Positions 54,829-63,532 of a DNA stretch of 64,000 nucleotides are shown here, piece after piece. Numbering within the stretch: position 1 is the stretch's first letter; each line of letters starts with the position of its first letter. The position numbers and the translations under genes were made by a program. The stretch covers positions 62,001 through 126,000 of the forward strand of contig NZ_JABXKP010000021.1 of assembly GCF_017114985.1 (NCBI RefSeq). The letters are read 5' to 3'. The DNA is from Nostoc sp. JL33. GTDB lineage: Bacteria; Cyanobacteriota; Cyanobacteriia; Cyanobacteriales; Nostocaceae. The notes beneath the pieces were generated by a model. It saw nothing but the letters and a program-made list of their open reading frames with translations, ran no database searches and was not told the DNA's origin.

Positions 54829-56832
54829 TTAATTCAACGGCTCCATAATAGCTCTTAAACCTTTGCTAGAGAGTGCTTTGAGCATTTCTTTAGCGTTATA
54901 TTCGCTGCTAAATACTCCTGCTTGCATAACTCTTTGACCTTGCCAGACTGTGGGAAACGCACCAGGAGCAAGGAATCGCACTAAATCTTGATCCCTATTA
55001 GTCAAGAGTGGAACTACTACCCGATAACGTACACCGATGTGTGTCGCAGAGTTCCCGCCATAGGGCATACTTGCAGAACTTACAGGTACTGGTAGTTTTC
55101 GCATATTGCGAGTATTGCTAATCGGGATATTGTTATCAGGAACTGGCAAAAGTGCTTCAGCATTTGAGGGAGCAGCTTCTAGTATTGGTAATGGCTGCTG
55201 TGTTTGCTCCTTCATGGTTGGGACTGGTGCTTGTGCAACTGAATTGGATGGGTACCCAGGAGCAGTAAACTCAATCGGATTGGGATCTAGCCGTACATAA
55301 TTCAACTGTGGTATATCAGGCGGCTCTGCTGGACTGGGATTTGCAACTCTTGAAGTGTTAGTTAGTATTTGTCTACCTGACAAGCTGCTAGGAGTAGGAA
55401 ATCTAGCAGCTTTATAAGTGGGTGGCTGTTGATTGGATATGGGTGCCGAAAGTCGTATATTAGCAGGCAACAATGGCAGTTGACTGTTTAATTGTCGAGT
55501 AACACGATTATTTGGTGAAATGGTGTTGCTGGGTAATGGCCCTGTTTGCCGATTGGTAGTTTCAGGGATTTCCGGAGCCGAGAAGGTGATTTCCCCAGTT
55601 GGTGGTATTTCTCGCAACACCTTGTTGGGGACAGGGGCGGGTTGAGAAGTTGGGGCTGCTAGTGCTGTTGTAGCGTTAATATCTACCTTGCCAGTAATGC
55701 GATCGCTCACCAGGTTATTACCAGGAGCAGACATTACCTGTTTAGCAGCGCTGGCGTTAATGTCGTAGCGACCATTATTTTGAAATTGATTACCCCCAGG
55801 TTCGGATGCACTACCCAAATCTGGCATTGCTTGAGCGATCGCAACTAAACCATCTTCTTTATTATTTTGAATAGAATTATTCCGCAAAATCGGGCGGGCA
55901 TTTGCTTGCACCACAATTCCAGTTCTATTGTTCTGAATTTGATTGCCGATGATTACAGGAGCGGCATTTTGGGCAATATTGATCCCAAAACCCGTTTGGT
56001 GAAAGACATTTTCCTTCACTTGCGGACTGGAGTTACCGGCAATTGTGATCCCATTGGCTCCATTGCGATCGAAGTAATTCTTGCTAATAGTCGGTGCAGC
56101 ATTACCACTGACAGAAATGCCATCTTGGGTACTACCAGTAAATGTATTTCCCACGACTACCGGATTGCTAGATTCAATCCATAAACCATAACCACGGGGG
56201 TTCGAGTTCGTCACTGTCACCCCAGTGAGCAAGGCTTGGTTTGCTCCAACAATTGTGACGTTTTGACCGGCAAAACTCCGACTCAGGTAATCACCACCTC
56301 CCTGAATGATAATCTCCTTACCTTGATTGCTAGGGTTGCCTTGAATTGAAATACCCGGTTTCAGCATTAAGGGAAATATCTCTCCTGTTTCGGCGCTATA
56401 AGTGCCCGTGGAGAGCATAATTACAGTATTAGTATTAGCTAATCGCAACGCTTGAGTAATCGTTTTCACAGGAGCGGATTCGCTGCCATTGCCTGCCTTG
56501 CCATCTCCAACACTAGGGTTGACAAACAGCACGTTAACCTGAGAATTTGTTTTTTCACCCAGAGGCGCTGAATCTGGTGGCAATGGAATCTGAGCGATGC
56601 CTTCTCTACGTTCGCGCAGCGTGTCGCAGACAGAGGCTTCTCTTTCAGAGAGCTTCGCTAACGCGCTACCCATGCTTGTACCCAGGAACGCCATACTTGC
56701 CGCTCCCATGCCTACGGTAAGTGATAATACTGAAAAGCGAAAAAATAAAAGCCTTGCTGATTCCAGAAACTTCAGTTTTGCAAGCAGAACATCTACTCTA
56801 CGGTACTTAGGAAACACACAATGGGGAATCAT
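54829..56832 (-). CDS. DUF1565/parallel beta-helix protein with SPOR-like C-terminus
   Basis: The ~667-residue exported protein has an N-terminal membrane or signal helix (~30-58) and a DUF1565 start (VLFVNPSVGDGKAGNGSESA). A parallel beta-helix with PbH1 rungs follows (PVVVGNTFTGSTQDGISVSG and repeats, ~95-370), then a long Pro-rich region. The last ~70 residues (YRVVVPLL... RVMQAGVFSSEYNAKEMLKALSSKGLRA) resemble a SPOR domain, which binds denuded septal peptidoglycan. ATG 56832 with AAGGAG at 11 bases is preferred to GTG 56841. Residues ~60-76 (SEREASVCDTLRERREG) are encoded by a dispersed palindromic repeat. Confidence 0.85.
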   Translation of the reverse strand: MIPHCVFPKYRRVDVLLAKLKFLESARLLFFRFSVLSLTVGMGAASMAFLGTSMGSALAKLSEREASVCDTLRERREGIAQIPLPPDSAPLGEKTNSQVNVLFVNPSVGDGKAGNGSESAPVKTITQALRLANTNTVIMLSTGTYSAETGEIFPLMLKPGISIQGNPSNQGKEIIIQGGGDYLSRSFAGQNVTIVGANQALLTGVTVTNSNPRGYGLWIESSNPVVVGNTFTGSTQDGISVSGNAAPTISKNYFDRNGANGITIAGNSSPQVKENVFHQTGFGINIAQNAAPVIIGNQIQNNRTGIVVQANARPILRNNSIQNNKEDGLVAIAQAMPDLGSASEPGGNQFQNNGRYDINASAAKQVMSAPGNNLVSDRITGKVDINATTALAAPTSQPAPVPNKVLREIPPTGEITFSAPEIPETTNRQTGPLPSNTISPNNRVTRQLNSQLPLLPANIRLSAPISNQQPPTYKAARFPTPSSLSGRQILTNTSRVANPSPAEPPDIPQLNYVRLDPNPIEFTAPGYPSNSVAQAPVPTMKEQTQQPLPILEAAPSNAEALLPVPDNNIPISNTRNMRKLPVPVSSASMPYGGNSATHIGVRYRVVVPLLTNRDQDLVRFLAPGAFPTVWQGQRVMQAGVFSSEYNAKEMLKALSSKGLRAIMEPLN
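56598..56660. repeat. Palindromic repeat inside the DUF1565/SPOR gene
   Basis: TTCGCGCAGCGTGTCGCAGA is shared in form with the intergenic copy near 8126-8150 (GCGAACAGCGTGTCGCAGAC). It is translated in frame just after the signal helix. Confidence 0.65.
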
Positions 56833-57056
56833 ATTTAACACAACTCCTTAAAAGTAACAATAAATTCTTATACTCTTAGAAAGTATTATGTCGATAATAT
56901 TACTCACATATTCACGGATTGGCGATATTTAATACAGAGTAATAAATGATTTTGTGTCTGTTCAACAATACCTTGTCCTAAAGGACACGCTACGCGAACG
57001 CCATATACCCCCACTCTTTTAGAGTGAGGCTATATGGCGAATCCTTGAATTAGGGA

Positions 57057-57265
57057 CTGACAAATAAAAAAATACCCCACAAGTAGTAGTAATTTATTTG
57101 TTAGAAATCCCTTATGTCAATAGATATCTTTGAAGCAAGGGGCTGACAAATAAAAAAATATCCAATTATTTATTGTGGGGTGGGCCGAAAAGCCCGCCCT
57201 TGGTTACTGGGCGGGCTTTTCGGCCCACCCCACAAGTAGTAGTAATTTATTTCTTGGAAGTCCCC
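57057..57265. repeat. Tandem duplicate, second copy split by a hairpin element
   Basis: CTGACAAATAAAAAAATA followed by CCCCACAAGTAGTAGTAATT occurs at 57057-57111. It recurs at 57143-57265, but there the two halves are separated by ~68 bases containing the 57175-57233 hairpin. Confidence 0.75.
57175..57233. repeat. Perfect 25-bp stem hairpin
   Basis: GTGGGGTGGGCCGAAAAGCC and five more bases pair exactly with the opposite arm ending CTTTTCGGCCCACCCCAC, around a nine-base loop (TTGGTTACT). No mismatch is present in 25 pairs. Confidence 0.9.
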
Positions 57266-57673
57266 AATCAAAATCCATAATCTCAACCGGATCGCCAATC
57301 TACTCTCACGCAAAGCTGATTCAAACGCGCTATGCCCAGATTAGCCGAGATGGACACCGCTTCAGGAAGCAATCAACGAGGTTGAGGATCGGGAAACACA
57401 ACTCTCTGATGATGTGTATCCGCTCTTCCCAGTCCTTTGTAAGCTTGTCTTTTACCCTAAAATACTTGACTAATCTTAGTGCAAAACTGTAGCCTCAAAC
57501 TACCCCGATCACTGCCTATAGGAACATGGGATAATTTACCGTAACCCTCACTACTACCTTGTTGTGCGTATATTTAGTAAAAATTGAGTAAAAAAAAGCA
57601 AATTCATTAACTTATGCTTACTAGGACATATGATAATTCACATTTGGATGAAAGCACTAACGGGGTTGTTGTA

Positions 57674-58729
57674 ATGGTCGAGCCATACAGCCAAAAAGAG
57701 CAAATACAGCAGGTTGTCTACCGGATTTTAGATGCCAATTTAGACCGCGCTCGTGAGGGCTTGCGAATTATTGAGGAATGGTGTCGGTTTGGATTGAATA
57801 ATGCTCAGTTGGCTCTTGAATGCAAGCGCCTGCGACAAGAGGTAGGCAAGTGGCATACCTCGGAATTGCGGGCGGCGCGAGATACACCAGGCGATCCTGG
57901 GACTGATTTAACTCATCCTCAAGAAGAAGAACGATCTAGTATCAAATCGGTGTTGCAAGCTAACTTTTGCCGCACAGAAGAAGCATTGCGGGTACTGGAA
58001 GAATACGGCAAGCTTTACCACCCAACTATGGCTAAAGCTTGTAAGCAGATGCGCTATCAGGTTTATACCCTAGAAAGTAGTTTAATGGGTCATCAGCGCC
58101 ATCAATTGTTGTGGCGATCGCGTCTGTATCTTGTTACTTCCCCTAGTGAAACTTTATTGAGCACTGTGGAAGCTGCTCTCAAAGGGGGATTAACGCTCCT
58201 ACAGTACCGCGACAAAACCGCCGATGATTCTTTGCGTTTGGAACAAGCTAGAAAATTACGGCAGTTATGCCATATCTACGGCACTTTGTTCATCGTTAAC
58301 GATCGCGTCGATCTAGCTTTAGCTGTCGATGCAGATGGGGTGCATCTGGGACAACAAGATATGCCTATTGCGATTGCTCGACAATTACTGGGTTCCCAGC
58401 GTTTGATAGGTCTTTCTACCACAAATAAAGACGAAATGCAAGCAGCAATTGCTGAAGGTGTAGATTACATTGGGGTGGGGCCAGTTTATGAAACTCCCAC
58501 GAAAGTAGGTAAGGCAGCAGCAGGTTTAGAATATGTCAGCTATGCTGCCAAAAATTGCTCAATTCCCTGGTTTGCCATTGGGGGAATAGATGCCAATAAT
58601 ATCAATGATGTCATTGATGCGGGAGCCGAACGTGTAGCGGTGGTGCGATCGCTCATCCAAGCCGAACAGCCTACTCTGGTGACGCAATATTTCCTCTCTC
58701 AACTCAATCGCATTAAACCAGAACTTTAA
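57674..58729 (+). CDS. thiE: Thiamine-phosphate synthase with N-terminal extension
   Basis: The C-terminal ~210 residues are ThiE, a TIM barrel that joins the pyrimidine and thiazole phosphates to thiamine phosphate: LTLLQYRDKTADD, LFIVNDRVDLALAVDADGVHLGQ, DYIGVGPVYETPTKVGK and AIGGIDANN. The N-terminal ~135 residues are a helical domain (ILDANLDRAREGLRIIEEWCRF) found fused to ThiE in cyanobacteria. ATG 57674 is taken as the conserved start; an in-frame ATG at 57614 would add 20 residues. thiS lies 73 bases downstream, with a TCATTTG repeat between them. Confidence 0.93.
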   Translation: MVEPYSQKEQIQQVVYRILDANLDRAREGLRIIEEWCRFGLNNAQLALECKRLRQEVGKWHTSELRAARDTPGDPGTDLTHPQEEERSSIKSVLQANFCRTEEALRVLEEYGKLYHPTMAKACKQMRYQVYTLESSLMGHQRHQLLWRSRLYLVTSPSETLLSTVEAALKGGLTLLQYRDKTADDSLRLEQARKLRQLCHIYGTLFIVNDRVDLALAVDADGVHLGQQDMPIAIARQLLGSQRLIGLSTTNKDEMQAAIAEGVDYIGVGPVYETPTKVGKAAAGLEYVSYAAKNCSIPWFAIGGIDANNINDVIDAGAERVAVVRSLIQAEQPTLVTQYFLSQLNRIKPEL

Positions 58730-58730
58730 A

Positions 58731-58758
58731 AGAGTCATTTGTCATTTGTCATTTGTCC
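58731..58758. repeat. TCATTTG heptamer STRR between thiE and thiS
   Basis: Three to four GTCATTTG units directly follow the thiE stop. Confidence 0.75.
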
Positions 58759-58802
58759 AAAATAAATAACCAATCCCCAATGCCCAATTTCCCAGATAGC
58801 TT

Positions 58803-59015
58803 ATGTCTAATGAGATTACGGTTCAGGTAAATGGGGAAACCCATAGTTGCTCATCTGAAACTTATTTACCCGACTTCCTCCAACAATTGGGTTTTAACCC
58901 CCGCTTAGTGGCTGTAGAGTATAACGGTGAAATTTTACACCGCCAGTTTTGGCCGCAAACAAAAGTGCAGCCAGGCGATCGCTTAGAAGTGGTAACTATT
59001 GTCGGTGGTGGTTAG
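58803..59015 (+). CDS. thiS: Sulfur carrier protein ThiS
   Basis: The 70-residue ubiquitin-like protein ends in the required Gly-Gly (VVTIVGGG), which is adenylated and thiocarboxylated to carry sulfur for thiazole formation. VAVEYNGEILHR and QPGDRLEVV are conserved. It follows thiE as a thiamine unit. Its stop overlaps the last bases of the convergent class D beta-lactamase-like gene by four bases. Confidence 0.93.
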   Translation: MSNEITVQVNGETHSCSSETYLPDFLQQLGFNPRLVAVEYNGEILHRQFWPQTKVQPGDRLEVVTIVGGG

Positions 59016-59929
59016 TTAATTTGAGCCAGCAAGCCCAAATCCTTGAGGCTGCGTCGTGTAATCTCGATGCGGGCGGGTGCATCTTCTGGTTTATACATAT
59101 CAAGGGTTGTTGCGAAAAAGTAGACGTTTTTGTTTTGCTCTAAATAACCCACAAACCAACCAACTTCTGGTTTGGTACTCGTTAACCATCCTGTCTTTCC
59201 ACGCAATGTGTAGTCTGGAGTTTGTTCACGTACCATAATATCTTTAACAAGATTTATAGTCCGTTGCGAGAAAGGCAAATCGCCTTGATACAATCGCTGC
59301 AAAAACTTAATTTGCTCTTTGGGTGTAATTTGCAATGGCTGCTGTAGCCAAAAATGATCAATGTCTGCGGCGGTGCCAATTTGACGGTTCCCGTAACCTA
59401 CTTTATTAATAAATTGCTGCATCCGTTCATATCCAGCCCTACGTGCTAATACTTGATAAAACCAAACAGTTGAATCCTTAAAAGCTTGACGCAAATTCGT
59501 ATCATGATTCCAGGCATCAATGTCTCGGTGAATTCCATCCCAAGTGAGAACCGCCACATCATCAGGGATTACGTTTGTTTCTAAAGCTACCAGGGCGTTA
59601 AAAATTTTGAATGTCGAAGCTGGAGCGATCCTAGTTGCATTACGTTGAGGATTGTGTTCATAGATGCGGTTGTTTTTTGAGTCGTAAATCAAGATAGAGC
59701 CTTCACGCCCGAATTCTTGAAAGTGTCGCCCCAAATTTGGCGCTTTAGCAGCGAGCATTGTTGGATGTTCAGATGAGGTTGAAGCAGGTTGAGCCAGAAC
59801 ATACATTGCCTCAAAGGTAATCACACTCAATACAGCAAGACATCCAATCACTGTAAACACAAGAGATTGCGTTCGGCGTTTTGCGTAACCCCGAAGGGAT
59901 TGCCACATGCGAAACAAGATATTTTTCAT
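59012..59929 (-). CDS. Class D beta-lactamase / penicillin-binding transpeptidase-like protein
   Basis: The ~305-residue protein has an N-terminal membrane helix (~22-45) and a class D beta-lactamase fold. The serine and lysine of the S-x-x-K motif are in APASTFKIFNAL, YGN lies in KVGYGNRQIG, and KTGW in LRGKTGWLTS is followed by WFVGYLEQ. The lysine of STFK is the one carbamylated in OXA enzymes. It may be a periplasmic beta-lactamase or a peptidoglycan enzyme; sequence alone does not decide. ATG 59929 is preferred to TTG 59950. Confidence 0.87.
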   Translation of the reverse strand: MKNILFRMWQSLRGYAKRRTQSLVFTVIGCLAVLSVITFEAMYVLAQPASTSSEHPTMLAAKAPNLGRHFQEFGREGSILIYDSKNNRIYEHNPQRNATRIAPASTFKIFNALVALETNVIPDDVAVLTWDGIHRDIDAWNHDTNLRQAFKDSTVWFYQVLARRAGYERMQQFINKVGYGNRQIGTAADIDHFWLQQPLQITPKEQIKFLQRLYQGDLPFSQRTINLVKDIMVREQTPDYTLRGKTGWLTSTKPEVGWFVGYLEQNKNVYFFATTLDMYKPEDAPARIEITRRSLKDLGLLAQIN

Positions 59930-59990
59930 AAACCAGATTCTATACCGCAATCTTGCTCATTTGCGGAGCTATTTGTTAGATGGCATCATC

Positions 59991-61220
59991 TCACAAAATC
60001 GCGTTTTTTGCCTCTGATTTGTATAGCGATCGGTGAAGGGTTCTACGCTTGGCTAATTCTTTACCTTTGCGACCGAGTTGCTCACGTAGCTGCTGGTCTT
60101 TGCACAAGCGATTGAAAGCTTGAAAAACTTCATAACCAGAATTGGGATTAACCAGTATGCCATTCTCCTCATGTTGAACTGTGTCTAGAACACCGCCTAA
60201 GCGAGAGGCAATTACAGGCTTACCGAAGTAACTTGCTTCTAAAGAAACCATACCAAAACCTTCCATACTATTAGGTTTAGTATCTGATAAAGTCAGCATG
60301 GCAAATATGTCGCAAGCTGCATAATAACCTGCTAATTCCGGCTCTGGCACATATCCGGCAAAGTGTACGCGCTTATCTACCCGCAAACGATGTGCCAGAG
60401 ATTTCAGTTTTGCCTCACAAGGCCCTTGACCGCAGACTATATAGTGGACATCGACCCCAAAAGTTAGCAATAGTGGGATGTTATCAATCACTTGGTCGAA
60501 GCCTTTATGTTTTACTAGCCTTCCTACTGAGAGAATAACTATTGTTGTTTCGGGTATGTTGTATGTCTGACGCACGCGAACACGTAAATCATCAAGGCTA
60601 CTGGGACTTGCTACATTACCAAATTTTTCTGGTCTGATTACTGGGTTAATGACGTGGGTAGGAGTATCTAATCGCAAAGCAGTTCTGAGATAGTCTCGTG
60701 TATAAGTACTGTTACAAACAATACCTTCAGCTCTATGAAGTGTTAATTTAAAGAGCGATCGCAGCACGGGATTGTGTAAAGTACAAAGAAAATCATTGCC
60801 GTGCAGATAGATAAAAAACCGAATAGGTAACAAATAGCTCAATAGCAACAGTGAAGGAAAGTCATAGCCGTGACCCCACTCTATATAACGGTAGTGATAG
60901 CGAAAATAGAGTTTGATTGCTAGCACAAATGAGCAGACGATATTCAGCAAAGGCTTGAGGATACTTCCCACACAGCCGCTACGCCAGTATCTAGGATAAG
61001 ACCAGCGATAAACAGGAAACTGTTGACCTTGGTCAAATACTTTATCTCCTGAGCAACTAGCCGCCAGCACAATAACTCGTTCTGGATCTTGGAGACAGCG
61101 ATCGTAGATATATTCCCCAATTACAGCTTCTTTCGGCAGGAAGATCCGGGATATGACTAGAATATCTGGGTATGCAGCTTTGTCTCTGATTTCGGCTGTT
61201 AGTTGAGAAATATGTTCCAT
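59991..61220 (-). CDS. Glycosyltransferase family 4 protein
   Basis: The ~409-residue enzyme has the GT-B fold of GT4. The second domain carries ILSVGRLVKHKGFDQVI (donor binding), HFAGYVPEPELAGYYAACDIF and the E-x7-E region SMEGFGMVSLEASYFGKPVIAS. The N-terminal domain includes YLHGNDFLCTLHNPVLR. It probably adds a sugar to a polysaccharide or glycolipid. The C-terminal ~20 residues are basic and low in conservation. ATG 61220 is chosen over TTG 61226. No other polysaccharide genes are adjacent. Confidence 0.9.
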   Translation of the reverse strand: MEHISQLTAEIRDKAAYPDILVISRIFLPKEAVIGEYIYDRCLQDPERVIVLAASCSGDKVFDQGQQFPVYRWSYPRYWRSGCVGSILKPLLNIVCSFVLAIKLYFRYHYRYIEWGHGYDFPSLLLLSYLLPIRFFIYLHGNDFLCTLHNPVLRSLFKLTLHRAEGIVCNSTYTRDYLRTALRLDTPTHVINPVIRPEKFGNVASPSSLDDLRVRVRQTYNIPETTIVILSVGRLVKHKGFDQVIDNIPLLLTFGVDVHYIVCGQGPCEAKLKSLAHRLRVDKRVHFAGYVPEPELAGYYAACDIFAMLTLSDTKPNSMEGFGMVSLEASYFGKPVIASRLGGVLDTVQHEENGILVNPNSGYEVFQAFNRLCKDQQLREQLGRKGKELAKRRTLHRSLYKSEAKNAIL

Positions 61221-61813
61221 AATCAAGTTGATGACTAGATTTCAAATAATTTTTAATTTATTTGCAATTAGGATTACTTTCAAAGCCATAATTATTATTT
61301 TATTTCTTTTAAAACCAATCTGGTAGACAAATTTGAAGGCTATCTTAGAAGATTAGCCACGAAGATTGTTTTTTTATTGTGTTGATTTTATTTTTGCTGC
61401 AAATTTCTCACTACTTGAGAATTTATGTGCATGATGAACAATAAATTAAAGCTAGCACTGATAGCCAAATTGCTTGATGATAAACTCTTGCGGAAATTAC
61501 GAAATTTAGCTACGCTCAATAAAAAATCCTGAATACTATGGAATGTTGCGCTAAAATGCCCAAAGGTTTGGTAAGTATTTGGTAACTATCTGGTATCTGG
61601 CTGCGATAAATGATCGGCATCACGGACACTTGCTAGGATGATGTTGTATATACGTAAATTTCCAGCAGCTAAATGTAGTAAATGCTATTCATAAGTTAAA
61701 AATATCCTCCCAGGTTATGAGAAAACAAGTAGGTGAAGTATTAAAAAAATTAGTCAAAATAATTACTAAAAATTAAAATCATCTGTATAATTCAGAACTG
61801 TAGTCTCAAAGTA

Positions 61814-61917
61814 CTAGTACACCACGGCGTAAATAGAGCAACCATTTCAAATCCATAAAAAGCCTATTCCATAATACTTTTGACTTTTGACTTTTGACTT
61901 CCGCCGTGCGGTACTAG
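61814..61917 (+). mobile_element. MITE-like element, copy 3 (104 bp)
   Basis: It starts CTAGTACACCACGGCGTAAA and ends with three TTTTGACTT-type units, then CCGCCGTGCGGTACTAG. It has the same inverted ends as the copies at 7870 and 29486. Confidence 0.78.
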
Positions 61918-61941
61918 CCCTAAGACATAGCAACAATTGCT

Positions 61942-61968
61942 CGTAGGCGTAGCCCGTCGTAGACATCG
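61942..61968. repeat. 27-bp dispersed repeat, intergenic copy
   Basis: Identical to 21491-21517, which is coding in the GNAT gene. Confidence 0.85.
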
Positions 61969-62199
61969 GAAATTTCTGTGATTGTGAACATATCTTAAGG
62001 TACGGTTCCCCAGTCGAGAAATCCCCCCTGCGATCGCTGCCTACGCAACATAAGACGCGGTAAATTGAATATGTAGCCTCTAAAAGTGAATGCTACAAAC
62101 TTGCTTGCTTGTTACGGGCTGCCCTTAGCGACATACCGCAACACTCCTAAAAGCAGGGAGATAAATCATAAATAATTCCGTTTTTCAAGCGATTGTATT

Positions 62200-63195
62200 A
62201 TGCGTAAAAAACTACAACAAACCATCAAACCTCTGTTAAAAACCTTCTTAGCCCTAAGCCTGGTGTTAGCTTTGGCTCTTAGTCACGCTGATGGAGCATT
62301 AGCAGCCCGGAGTGGCGGTCGCATCGGTGGTGGCTCCTTTAGGGTACCTTCGTCGAGCCGCACCTATGCACCTCCTAGCGGGGGCGGATACTATCCTGGT
62401 GGTTATGGTGGTGGTTATGGTGGTGGCTTTGGTGGTGGTGGTTTTGGCTTTCCCTTCCTAATTCCCTTTTGGGGTATTGGAGGAGGATTTGGTGGTATAT
62501 TTAGCATCTTAATTTTCTTGGCGATCGCTAATTTCTTATTGCAAACTTTCCGCCGCGTCTCTGGCGGTGAAACACCAGAAGCAGATTACACCAGCAACTC
62601 TCCTGTTTCTGTGACTCGTTTGCAAGTAGGTTTATTAGCTCAAGCCCGTGAATTGCAAAATGAACTCAACCAGATTGCTGAAACTGCTGATACTAACACC
62701 CCAGAGGGGAGAGCAGAAGTTCTGCAAGAAGCCAGCCTAGCTTTACTCCGCCATCCCGAATACTTTGTATATGCAGGTGGTGGCACTCAACAAGCCAGTT
62801 TAAATTCAGCTGAAAGTCAGTTTAATCGGCTATCACTGGCAGAACGCAGCAAGTTTAGCGAAGAAACTCTTTCTAACGTCAACAACCAGCTAAAAGCAGC
62901 CCTTGCCAAAGATGCTTTACCCCCGGCAGGTGAACTCGACAACCCCACCCGCTTATTTACCGAAGGCCCTGGTGAATACATTATTGTCACCTTGCTGGCG
63001 GCAACATTAGGTAAGTTTCAAATCCCCACAGCGATTAACAGTGGTGATGATTTGCGTCAAGCCTTGCGCCAAATTGGTAGTATCCCTAGCGAAAAACTTT
63101 TGGCAATTGAAGTTCTTTGGACTCCGCAAGCTGAAAATGATACCCTGACATCTGATGATGTGTTGGCAAATTATCCTGATTTGAGACTTGTTTAA
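62200..63195 (+). CDS. DUF1517 family membrane protein
   Basis: The 331-residue protein has a signal peptide (to about GALAAR, ~36), a Gly/Tyr-rich low-complexity stretch (YYPGGYGGGYGGGFGGGGF) and a hydrophobic segment (~95-120). A soluble DUF1517 domain then runs from ~140 to 331 (VTRLQVGLLAQARELQNELN; EGPGEYIIVTLLAATLGK). Plant chloroplast homologues exist, but the function is unclear. A strong terminator follows. Confidence 0.85.
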   Translation: MRKKLQQTIKPLLKTFLALSLVLALALSHADGALAARSGGRIGGGSFRVPSSSRTYAPPSGGGYYPGGYGGGYGGGFGGGGFGFPFLIPFWGIGGGFGGIFSILIFLAIANFLLQTFRRVSGGETPEADYTSNSPVSVTRLQVGLLAQARELQNELNQIAETADTNTPEGRAEVLQEASLALLRHPEYFVYAGGGTQQASLNSAESQFNRLSLAERSKFSEETLSNVNNQLKAALAKDALPPAGELDNPTRLFTEGPGEYIIVTLLAATLGKFQIPTAINSGDDLRQALRQIGSIPSEKLLAIEVLWTPQAENDTLTSDDVLANYPDLRLV

Positions 63196-63532
63196 TCTCT
63201 AAAAAATTTCTCGCTTTAGCGCTAAGACAAAACTTGGCATCTTGGCGCAACAAATAAGTTCCCCCTTGAGGGCAATAACTAAAAAACCGTTTGTCAATGA
63301 CAAGCGGTTTTTTGTATAACTTAGATATCGCATAACTTACGCACTGAAAACTGAAACCTAGATCCCCCCTAATCCCCGATAAAAAAGGGTAACCCTAAAA
63401 GCCACCTTGTTAAAGGGTTTGGAGTATCTCTTATGCGTAAGTCTTATATACTTAACTATATTTTAGAAAAATTATTCCTAGTCAAGACTTTGGTAGTATT
63501 ATCAAAGTGCATTATACGTAAAGCGTTATCTT
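63196..63532. other. Spacer with terminator and an ACTTACGCA-ended palindrome
   Basis: A terminator lies at 63281-63316. At 63332-63447, ACTTACGCA and TGCGTAAGT ends enclose a GATCCCCCCTAATCCCC block, the same end type as the repeat at 22257-22350. Confidence 0.6.
63281..63316 (+). terminator. Intrinsic terminator after the DUF1517 gene
   Basis: AAAAAACCGTTTGTCA (63281-63296) pairs with TGACAAGCGGTTTTTT (63298-63313), with one G-U pair. The T-run completes the terminator, and the symmetric A-run may let it work in both directions. Confidence 0.85.

Larger units (their letters stand above)
56833..57673. other. Intergenic region upstream of thiE, with hairpins
   Basis: A hairpin with arms CGCCATATA/TATATGGCG and CACTCT/AGAGTG lies at 56999-57039. 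A duplicated unit with the perfect long hairpin follows (57057-57265, listed separately). No coding frame was supported between 56833 and thiE. Confidence 0.55.
61221..62199. other. Long intergenic region with MITE-like copy 3 and a 27-bp repeat
   Basis: These 980 bases contain an A/T-rich part (61230-61780) with no recognised gene apart from a doubtful 34-codon frame, the MITE-like copy at 61814-61917, and the 27-bp dispersed repeat at 61942-61968. Confidence 0.55.

Noticed and set aside
57674-58802. TPP riboswitch upstream of thiE or thiS
   Set aside because: Neither the conserved CTGAGA core nor the TPP aptamer pattern was found in 56833-57673 or 58730-58802.
61428-61532. 34-codon frame MCMMNNKLKLALIAKLLDDK...
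   Set aside because: It is basic and helical-looking, but too short, with only a weak TTGAG upstream and no homology that I recognise.
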